Assembly (NCBI GenBank): GCA_018831265.1
Contig: JAHJCO010000002.1
Coordinates: 124,001-188,000 of the forward strand
DNA from: Actinomycetota bacterium
Lineage (GTDB): Bacteria; Actinomycetota; Geothermincolia; Fen-727; Anoxymicrobiaceae
Reading direction: 5' to 3'
DNA: 64,000 nucleotides
A model generated the notes under the pieces. It saw only the letters and a list, made by a program, of their open reading frames with translations, was not told the origin of the DNA and did not search any database. Shown piece by piece: positions 16,562 through 23,443 of this stretch. Each line of letters starts with the position of its first letter. Position 1 is the stretch's first letter. Made by a program: the position numbers and the translations under genes.

Positions 16562-19504
16562 ATGGTATCTTTCGAGCCAATCCTGAAAGATAAATACGAG
16601 GTTATCGTCATCGGCGCCGGTATCGGCGGCCTCTGCGCGGCGGCGTTGCTGGCCCGCGAGGGGCTCGAGGTTCTGGTCATAGAGCAATCCGTGCAGCCGG
16701 GCGGCTGCTACACCTCGTTCCGCATCGACGACTTCACATTCGACGCAGCGGCCTCCATCCTTCACGGCTTCGGCAAGGTGGGTTTCCACGCCATCCGGAC
16801 CGTCTTCGACTCGGGGAGCCAACAGGTCGAGCTGATCCCGCGCGACATCGTCTACCGGCTCTTCCTGGGCGACCAGCGCATCGACTTCCACCGCGACAGG
16901 CACAGCTTCACCGCCGAGCTCGGGGCGCTCTACCCGCAGCAGGCGGGCAGCATCTTCTCGTTCATGAGCGAGCTCGACCACATCTACCAGGGGGTACTCG
17001 AATGCGGGGGCCCCCCCCGTCCCCGCAACGACGAATCGCCGGGGCAGCGCCTCGGCCTCTTCGCGCGGCACCCCTTCAGCGTCATGCGGCTGTCCCGGTT
17101 CCAGAAGATCAGCGCTGCACAGGTCCTCGCACGCCACGTGGACGACCCGTCCGTGAGGTCTTTCTTCGAGGCCGACCTCATCTACAACACCGGGTATCCC
17201 ATGGACCAGCTGTCCGCGCCGCACGCCGCCCTCACCATAATCGACCGGCACGTCGGTGGCACCCACCACGCGATTGGCTCCTCCCAGCAGATCCCCGATC
17301 GCCTGGAGAAGATGATCGTCGAGAAGGGCGGGCGGGTCCTCTACAGGATGCCGGTGGAGCGCGTCCTGGTGGAGGACGGGCAGGCGTTCGGGGTGGTGCT
17401 CCCCGGTGACCGCGTGGTCCTGGCGGAGGCGGTGGTGGCCGACATAGGGGTCCGCGACCTCTACGAGCGACTCGTGGGGCGGTCGGTGCTCCGGCCGGAG
17501 ACCACGCAGTGGCTGGACCTGCTCGAGCCCTCGCCGGGGGTGATGGCCATATACCTGGGCATCCCCGAGACGGGCATCCCCGAGGACTTCCACCCCAGCA
17601 CCGTGCTGGTGGACGATCCCCAGCGCGAGCCGTCGCGCTTCATCTCCATAAGCGTCCCCTCGCTCTCCGACCCGTACCTGTCCCCCGAGGGGTACCACAC
17701 CCTGAGCATCCACGCGGTGACCGACGCGGATATTTGGCCTTCGGCCGGCGGCCCGGAGTACGGGTCCGAGGAGTACGAGGACCTGAAGCTCAGCGAGGGC
17801 GGGCGCGTGCTGGAGCGGGTCGAGGAGTACTTCCCGGGCCTGACCCAGGACTTCGTGGTCATGAGGGTCGCCACGCCGGCGACGTTCGAGAGGTACCTGC
17901 TCAGGGAGAACGGCCAGCTCGCGGGTCCGCGTGTCAGGGGGATGACGGTCCCCGCCTCTCTGCCCGGCTCCGTGACTGAGATAAGGGGCCTGTTCCTGGC
18001 GGGGGACTCCACGATGTTCGGCAGGGGTGCCTCCCTGGTCGCAGCCTCGGGGATCAACTGCGCCTTCGCGGTCATGCGCTGCCTGGGGGTGCGGACCTAT
18101 CACCTGGTGGAGCCCCGGGAGAGCTTCGTGATGGAGACCGTCCCCGTGCGGCCGGAGATAATCGGGCAGGACGTTGTGGACTCCGTCTCGGCGGTCCAGG
18201 AATCGCACAGATGCCTGCGCTGCGTGGACTCACCGTGCATGGATGGCTGCCCGGGCGGGATAGATATCCGCAACTTCATCAAGAGGGTGTCCTCGGCCGA
18301 CTTCGCCGGGGCTGCCGCGATGATCAGGGAGAACAACCCGCTCGGCGAGGTGTGCGGCCTGGTCTGCCCCGCCGAGCTGCTCTGCGAGGCCGCCTGCCGG
18401 CGGGGGGAACTCGACACCCCGATCCGCATCGGCCAGCTGGAGGCTTTCACCTGTGGGGTCGTGCCCGGACCCGAGGGGTGGCCGCAGGGCCACCGCGGTC
18501 CCCGGAAGGCCCGCGTGGCCGTGATCGGCTCGGGGCCTTCGGGCATATCCTGCGCGTACTACCTCTCCCTTCTCGGCTACAACGTAGAGGTGTTCGAGCA
18601 GGGCTTCGAGGCGGGAGGGCTGCCGTCCCAGGCCATCCCCTCGAGCCGGCTCGACCCGCAGGTCGTCGAGCGCGAGCTGGAGGGAGCCCTGGCGGCCGGC
18701 ATCGAGTTCAGGGGCAACACCACGCTCGGGGAGGACATCAACTTCGAGTCCCTGATGCGCGAGGGATTCGTCGCCATATTCCTGGGGACGGGACTGGGGG
18801 CGGTCCGCCGTCCCGAGATCAGGGGCGCCGACCTCCCCGGGGTCATAGACGCCGTGTCTTTCCTCGAGGCGGCGCGCAGGAGGGTCAAGAGGGAGATGTC
18901 CAGGAGGGTCGCCGTGGTCGGCGACGGTCAGCTTGCGATGGACACCGCCGTGCTGGCCCGGGACCTGGGTGCCGACGAGGTGTTCCTCGTGACCACCTTC
19001 AACGAGGCGGACATGCCCGTGGCGCCGTCACGCCTGGCGGCGGCCAGGGAGTGCGGCGTCGAGATGCTGACCGGCCGCCGGGTCGCCGAGATAATCGGCC
19101 ACGGGAGGGTGGATGCCATACGGACAGTACCTACGCTGGGCGCGGCCGCCACCGTCGAGGGGCCGCACACAGGCGCACTGGGCGTGGGGACGGTGATACT
19201 GGCCGGGGAGCGCGTCCCCTCCCCCACGCTCGCCGGGTACCTGGCGGGGCAGCTCAAGCTGGACGAGCAGGGCCGGATCCTCGTCGGGGAGGACACCATG
19301 TCGACCTCCCGCAAAGGCGTCTTCGCGGGGGGGGACGCGACGGGCGGCCCCGAGCTGATAATCGAGGCCTGCGCGCGGGGACGGATCGCCGCCCTGGCCA
19401 TCGACCTCTACCTCTCGGAGAAGGCCGCCGAGCGCCGCTACGAGGTGATGTCCGAGAGGTCCGAGAGGTCCGTGACGCCTGAGCCCTCCGCCGATAGCTC
19501 CTGA
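16562..19504 (+). CDS. Fusion of CrtI-type flavoprotein with GltD-type Fe-S/NADPH oxidoreductase
   Basis: About 980 residues. Residues 1-530 are a CrtI-type flavoprotein: VIVIGAGIGGLCAAALLA, VQPGGCYTSFRI and a closing LFLAGDSTMFGRGASLVAA. Residues 550-975 match the small subunit of glutamate synthase and the N-terminal half of dihydropyrimidine dehydrogenase. They have cysteines in CLRCVDSPCMDGCPGG (from Cys551) and CGLVCPAELLCEAACRRG, an FAD motif VAVIGSGPSGISCAYYL and an NADPH motif VAVVGDGQLAMDTAV. The second half could feed NADPH electrons through Fe-S clusters to the first. ATG 16562 has AAGG nearby; GTG 16547 is an alternative. The last 67 bases overlap the convergent gene at 19438. Confidence 0.85.
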   Translation: MVSFEPILKDKYEVIVIGAGIGGLCAAALLAREGLEVLVIEQSVQPGGCYTSFRIDDFTFDAAASILHGFGKVGFHAIRTVFDSGSQQVELIPRDIVYRLFLGDQRIDFHRDRHSFTAELGALYPQQAGSIFSFMSELDHIYQGVLECGGPPRPRNDESPGQRLGLFARHPFSVMRLSRFQKISAAQVLARHVDDPSVRSFFEADLIYNTGYPMDQLSAPHAALTIIDRHVGGTHHAIGSSQQIPDRLEKMIVEKGGRVLYRMPVERVLVEDGQAFGVVLPGDRVVLAEAVVADIGVRDLYERLVGRSVLRPETTQWLDLLEPSPGVMAIYLGIPETGIPEDFHPSTVLVDDPQREPSRFISISVPSLSDPYLSPEGYHTLSIHAVTDADIWPSAGGPEYGSEEYEDLKLSEGGRVLERVEEYFPGLTQDFVVMRVATPATFERYLLRENGQLAGPRVRGMTVPASLPGSVTEIRGLFLAGDSTMFGRGASLVAASGINCAFAVMRCLGVRTYHLVEPRESFVMETVPVRPEIIGQDVVDSVSAVQESHRCLRCVDSPCMDGCPGGIDIRNFIKRVSSADFAGAAAMIRENNPLGEVCGLVCPAELLCEAACRRGELDTPIRIGQLEAFTCGVVPGPEGWPQGHRGPRKARVAVIGSGPSGISCAYYLSLLGYNVEVFEQGFEAGGLPSQAIPSSRLDPQVVERELEGALAAGIEFRGNTTLGEDINFESLMREGFVAIFLGTGLGAVRRPEIRGADLPGVIDAVSFLEAARRRVKREMSRRVAVVGDGQLAMDTAVLARDLGADEVFLVTTFNEADMPVAPSRLAAARECGVEMLTGRRVAEIIGHGRVDAIRTVPTLGAAATVEGPHTGALGVGTVILAGERVPSPTLAGYLAGQLKLDEQGRILVGEDTMSTSRKGVFAGGDATGGPELIIEACARGRIAALAIDLYLSEKAAERRYEVMSERSERSVTPEPSADSS

Positions 19505-20661
19505 TCCAGCAGCCTCACCACGGAGAGGGCCACCTCGCCGGTCCTCCGCAGCGCTTCACGGTTGATCTTCTCGATGTCGTCGGTCGACCGGTGCACGTGG
19601 GTCGCGGCCGAGACGAAACCCGTGGCCTCGAACCCGTGCTTGGACCACGGCATGTGGTCCGCGGCCGCGCCCACCGGCAGGTAGATCCCCCGTATCTCGA
19701 AGCCCATCTTCTCCGAGGAAGCGCGGGCCAGGTCGTTGATATGCTCGGATGTCCACCGGGGCGGCACCTCGAAGCCGGTGTTCAGGAAAAGCCGGCCCCC
19801 GGGGGAGAACGGCATGTCAAAGTTGAGCATGTAGAACGGGTGCTCCTTCAACTCCTCCTCGTGGTCCAGGAGGTACCTGATGGAGCCGACCAGTCCGACC
19901 TCCTCGCACCCGAACGACGCTACGACCACGTCGAAGTTCTCCAGGGGATGACTCAGCAGGACCCGGGCGACCTCGAGTATGACGCCCTCTCCCGACGCGT
20001 TGTCCAGGGCCCCGGGCGAGCTGTTGCCTGTGAAGTTGAAGACCAGCAGCACCAGGAACAACGCGGGGACGAGGCTCACCCAGAAGCCGGCACTGCTCCC
20101 CAGCACGTCGCTCCCCGCCGCCGACATGACACCGACCACCAGCAGGGTCAGGCCCAGCAGGATGGCGCCGAAAAAGCCGAGCATGAACAGCGCGGCGCGG
20201 ACGACCACGGGCATCAACTGGCTCTTCGAATCGTAGTGCGCGGACAGCAGGATGGTGCCCTTCGACCTGTTCGAAGGGACGTGTCCCACGAGGTTCGCGG
20301 AGAGGTAGCGGCCGCCGGACGCGGCGAACCTCTCGAAGGCGCCCGACCAGCGGAATGACCCGTAGATGGCCAGGAGGAGCAGGCCGCCCGGCAACGCGGT
20401 CCACGCCGTCCCCCACAGGTAGGTCAGAGAGCCAATGACGCTCAAGGCGGCAAGCCCCAGGCAGATCAGGGGCAAGAAGACGGTCAGCGGCCAGGTGGAG
20501 TAGGTGAACCCCTGGCGCTCCAGCGGCAGCCCCATCTCCTCGCCGGCCCCGGCCAGGTATTCCTGGGCCTCGACCTCGCCCGGGGTTCCGGGAAGCCTGC
20601 GCAGGCGTGCCAGCATCTCGATGTGGTGAAAAGCGCGCCCGGCGTCGAAGTGCTCGTGCAT
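19438..20661 (-). CDS. Membrane-embedded M28 family zinc peptidase
   Basis: A 407-residue paralogue of the gene at 14314. M28 ligands are visible: SAHYDS, ALDNASG, GCEEV, NFDM and the final THVHRSTDD histidines. Hydrophobic segments occur at about residues 58-100 and 155-215, the second again between the first two ligand motifs. AAGGGGG precedes ATG 20661. The C-terminus (DLSDLSDITS) is encoded by a short GAGAGGTCC direct repeat that also codes for SERSERS on the opposite strand in the convergent fusion gene. Confidence 0.85.
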   Translation of the reverse strand: MHEHFDAGRAFHHIEMLARLRRLPGTPGEVEAQEYLAGAGEEMGLPLERQGFTYSTWPLTVFLPLICLGLAALSVIGSLTYLWGTAWTALPGGLLLLAIYGSFRWSGAFERFAASGGRYLSANLVGHVPSNRSKGTILLSAHYDSKSQLMPVVVRAALFMLGFFGAILLGLTLLVVGVMSAAGSDVLGSSAGFWVSLVPALFLVLLVFNFTGNSSPGALDNASGEGVILEVARVLLSHPLENFDVVVASFGCEEVGLVGSIRYLLDHEEELKEHPFYMLNFDMPFSPGGRLFLNTGFEVPPRWTSEHINDLARASSEKMGFEIRGIYLPVGAAADHMPWSKHGFEATGFVSAATHVHRSTDDIEKINREALRRTGEVALSVVRLLDQELSAEGSGVTDLSDLSDITS

Positions 20662-20693
20662 TCAGCCCCCTTCTGCTCAACCGGGATTATACA

Positions 20694-20754
20694 TGGGAAA
20701 TAACCTCAACCATCTTTTCTCACGTGGGAAAAGACCTCTGAGGTTTTTTCCCAC
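20694..20754. repeat. Inverted repeat type B with near-perfect hairpin
   Basis: At 20724-20754 GTGGGAAAAGACCTC, one T, then GAGGTTTTTTCCCAC form 15-base arms with one mismatch. A looser left copy (GGGAAATAACCTCAACC) precedes it. The hairpin sits just upstream of the -10 element of the lipoprotein gene, so it overlaps where its -35 element should be. Confidence 0.8.
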
Positions 20755-20757
20755 CTG

Positions 20758-20763
20758 TATAAT
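20758..20763 (+). promoter_or_regulatory. TATAAT -10 element, probably leaderless transcript
   Basis: A consensus TATAAT ends seven bases before ATG 20770, so a start point at the usual distance would fall on the start codon. There is no ribosome site before this ATG. No good -35 is seen; its place is taken by the repeat hairpin. Confidence 0.5.
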
Positions 20764-20769
20764 GTGCGC

Positions 20770-21264
20770 ATGAAAACGGCGCTCGACAGGTCCCATGCGG
20801 TCCGCGCGATACTGGTACTCGCCCTGCTGGCGGCCCTCCTTTCCGGGTGCGGACGCAAGGAGGGCGGGGGCGACTCGAGCGCCTCTGACTTCGCCTGCAG
20901 GGAGGCGTTGACCGCCGCCCTCGACTCGGAGGGCGCGCTGGACGCCAGGGCCCGGGCGCTGATCGCGGACGCGACCGCGGGACGCATCGGCCTCCAGCCG
21001 TGCCTCGATGAGCTGGTCGTACAGAGCAGGGACCTCGTCGGTCTGATATCGACCGTGGCGGACGCGCCCGAGCCCTCCGATCCCGACCTGAAGAAAGCAT
21101 GCGCCGAAACTGAGCAGTTCCTGCGCGACAGGGTCTTCCAGGTGGAGTCGGCGCTGGGCGCCACGACCCCGGCCGAGCTCCAGTCTTTCTACAACTCTCG
21201 CACCGCCGACCTGGGAGCCAGACGGGAACAGCTTCATGGGCTTCTGAGGCAATACGAGCGATAG
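20770..21264 (+). CDS. Small lipoprotein of unknown function
   Basis: The 164-residue product has a lipoprotein signal: MKTALDRSH, a hydrophobic core and the lipobox LLSGC near residue 26. The mature part is helical and charged, with FACREALTAALDSEGALDARA and CAETEQFLRDRVFQVESAL, and contains three further cysteines, spaced for possible disulfides. No family is recognised. A GTG at 20764 is an alternative start two codons upstream. The consensus -10 directly in front suggests translation without a leader. Confidence 0.65.
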   Translation: MKTALDRSHAVRAILVLALLAALLSGCGRKEGGGDSSASDFACREALTAALDSEGALDARARALIADATAGRIGLQPCLDELVVQSRDLVGLISTVADAPEPSDPDLKKACAETEQFLRDRVFQVESALGATTPAELQSFYNSRTADLGARREQLHGLLRQYER

Positions 21265-21399
21265 CGGCAGGGCCCCGGTTTGCACCGCCTTTTCTCCCCA
21301 CCTTATTTGATATACTTAGGCGTCCTTGCCGCGGGCCGTGCCGCGGCGGACATCTATAGAAGACAACGTCCGCATCGATACAAGGAAGGAAGGGAGGAC

Positions 21400-22623
21400 A
21401 TGGAAGTACTAGACAAGGAACGGCGGGTGTACGTCCTGGGCGGCGGCATCTCCAAGTTCGCGGCGGAGCGCGTGGACGGCAACATGCGCGACTGGATGAA
21501 CGAGGCCGTCATCGAGGCCCTCGAGGATTCCGGCACGCGGATCGATGACATCGAGCACAGCACCACCAGCTACTTCAGCGACCACTTCGACAAGCAGTTG
21601 AAGGCGGGTGCCATCTTCCACGACAACATCGGGATGTGCCCCAAGCCGAATGTACGCGTCGAGGGCGGCGGTGGCACCGGCGGCCTGGCGATCAGGAACG
21701 CCTACGCATACATCAAGGCCGGGCTGTGCGACTCCATGATCGCGTTCGGCGGCGAGAACATGGGGCGGCAGGTCCCCTCCGACGTCGCGCAGCAGTTCAT
21801 CGCGCTGGCCTCCGACACCGACTGGGAGGTCCAGGTCGCGGGTTTCTACATCGCCTACTACGCGATGATGATGACCGCACACATGGACACGTACGGCACC
21901 ACCCAGGAGCAGTTCGCGACCGTCAGTGTCAAGAACCACCGCAACGCGATGTACAACCCGAAGGCTCACTACCCGATGGACATCACCGTCGAGGACGTGA
22001 TGAACTCCAAGATGATCACCTACCCCTACAAGCTGCTGGACAACTGCCTCCTATCCGACGGGGCTGCCTGCCTGATCTTCGCCACCGAGGAATGGGCAAA
22101 GAAGAACGCGAAGTCCTGGGGCACCAAGCCGACCATCGAGCTGGTGGGTACCGGGTGCGGGACCGACTTCATGAGGATGGCCGACAGGCCGTTCCCCGAC
22201 CCCGGCATCACCCACTTCAGGGGGAAGCAGGCCGGCTCGCAGATGGCCTACGCGATGGCCGGCATCAAGAACCCCCGCGAGGACCTCGACTGCTACGAGG
22301 TACATGACGCTTACTCCGGTGTCGAGCTGGTCTCGTACGAGGACCTCGGGCTCTGCAAGCCTGGGGAGAGCGGGAAGCTCGCCGAGAAGGGCGTGTTCGA
22401 CCTCGGCGGGGACCTGCCGACCAACACCTCGGGCGGGTTGATAGGTTTCGGGCACCCGGTCGGGGCGACCGGCCTCGGCCAGGGTGTAGAGGTGCTGCGC
22501 CAGTTGCGCCAGGAGGCGGACCCGAGACGCCAGGTCGAGCTGCACTCCAAGCGCGGGGCTATGGACTCGCACGGCGGGACCGGCACGTTCTGCGCGATCA
22601 ACGTATTCGAGAGGAGGGACTGA
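21400..22623 (+). CDS. Thiolase-superfamily protein without nucleophilic cysteine
   Basis: The 407-residue protein has the thiolase fold of the SCP-x / lipid-transfer type: VLGGGISKFAAERVDG, AIRNAYAYIKAGLCDSMIAFGGENM, CYEVHDAYSGVELVSYEDLG, GFGHPVGATGLGQGVEVL and a C-terminal GGTGTFC. In place of the usual active-site VENACASG it reads VEGGGGTGG, so the nucleophilic Cys is Gly. AGGGAGGAC precedes ATG 21400; upstream frame lacks a site. A DUF35 partner follows after one base. By analogy with the steroid side-chain aldolase Ltp2, which needs a DUF35 partner and has a repurposed thiolase active site, it may be an acyl-CoA aldolase rather than a thiolase. Confidence 0.8.
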   Translation: MEVLDKERRVYVLGGGISKFAAERVDGNMRDWMNEAVIEALEDSGTRIDDIEHSTTSYFSDHFDKQLKAGAIFHDNIGMCPKPNVRVEGGGGTGGLAIRNAYAYIKAGLCDSMIAFGGENMGRQVPSDVAQQFIALASDTDWEVQVAGFYIAYYAMMMTAHMDTYGTTQEQFATVSVKNHRNAMYNPKAHYPMDITVEDVMNSKMITYPYKLLDNCLLSDGAACLIFATEEWAKKNAKSWGTKPTIELVGTGCGTDFMRMADRPFPDPGITHFRGKQAGSQMAYAMAGIKNPREDLDCYEVHDAYSGVELVSYEDLGLCKPGESGKLAEKGVFDLGGDLPTNTSGGLIGFGHPVGATGLGQGVEVLRQLRQEADPRRQVELHSKRGAMDSHGGTGTFCAINVFERRD

Positions 22624-22624
22624 T

Positions 22625-23155
22625 ATGGGTCTCGAGCAGATCAACACGCTCATGGAGGTCTTCACGGCAGAGGACCCCATGCCGTTCATGCACCCGGAGG
22701 GGGACCCGTGGAAGGACTTCCGCGAGGTCATGCGCCTCGAGTGGAAGATGGACTTCACCTACAAGCACGTGCTCGGGAAGTACTCCAAGTTCTTCATCGA
22801 GCTCGCGAACAAGAAGTTCGTCACCACCGCCTGTCCGAAGTGCGGGAAGGTCTGGGGCATCCCCAGGCCGGTCTGCGCGGACTGCCTGAGCATCACCGAA
22901 TGGAAGGAGCTCCCCGGGACCGGCACCCTGGTCGGGTACTCGGTCTCGCAGTTCGTCCCCGCCTTCATGAAGGTGGAGATCCCCTACGTACTCTCGGTGG
23001 TGAAGCTGGACGGGGCCGACACGCCGTTCACCCACCAGCTTCGCAACTACGGTGACTCCACCGACAACATCAAGGTAGGCATGCCGGTCAAGGTCGGCTA
23101 CACCGACGAGAACGTAGACCACCCGCTGCTACTGATGCATTTCGAGCCGGCGTAG
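22625..23155 (+). CDS. DUF35 OB-fold / zinc-ribbon partner protein
   Basis: The 176-residue protein has the DUF35 layout: an N-terminal helix region, a rubredoxin-like zinc ribbon (CPKCGKVWGIPRPVCADC, about residues 74-91) and an OB-fold ending HPLLLMHFEPA. DUF35 proteins bind CoA esters and form obligate complexes with thiolase-like enzymes. GAGGAGGGACTGAT precedes ATG 22625, one base after the thiolase stop, so the two are made together. A strong terminator follows. Confidence 0.9.
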   Translation: MGLEQINTLMEVFTAEDPMPFMHPEGDPWKDFREVMRLEWKMDFTYKHVLGKYSKFFIELANKKFVTTACPKCGKVWGIPRPVCADCLSITEWKELPGTGTLVGYSVSQFVPAFMKVEIPYVLSVVKLDGADTPFTHQLRNYGDSTDNIKVGMPVKVGYTDENVDHPLLLMHFEPA

Positions 23156-23183
23156 CCACGGAGATCGATAACGGATGACGAGG

Positions 23184-23212
23184 GCGGGCCCGCAAGGGCC
23201 CGCTCTTTGTTT
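23184..23212 (+). terminator. Rho-independent terminator
   Basis: GCGGGCCC-GCAA-GGGCCCGC is a perfect 8-bp stem with a stable GCAA tetraloop, followed by TCTTTGTTT. It ends the thiolase/DUF35 operon. Confidence 0.9.
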
Positions 23213-23259
23213 CCCTCCCCTGGGGAGATAGTCGATGAGGCCCCATGGCGATCGGGACT

Positions 23260-23427
23260 GGTGTCAGACATTTGAATATCAATAGTTAACTGTAATTCAC
23301 TATCTAAGTATGTTTTCTAATATAGTATCAGCCAATGTGGGCTTAGACACTAGATTCGGGCGATTTGCGTTGTTTCTGATCTATCCAGTCAACTCCTGTT
23401 GCTGGTGTGATTCAAACGTCTGACACC
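23260..23427. repeat. Inverted repeat type E with 130-base AT-rich centre
   Basis: GGTGTCAGACATTTGAAT at 23260 and its inverted copy (one mismatch) ending at 23427 enclose an AT-rich stretch containing TAGTTAACTGTAATTCACTA and TATAGTATC. It lies between convergent genes. The layout, terminal inverted repeats around a short non-coding core, resembles a miniature mobile element, but no target-site duplication is evident. Confidence 0.7.
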
Positions 23428-23443
23428 TCGCGAGACTGACCCT

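Noticed and set aside
23260..23427. Insertion sequence
   Set aside because: It has terminal inverted repeats but no transposase frame and no clear target-site duplication; kept only as a miniature-element candidate.
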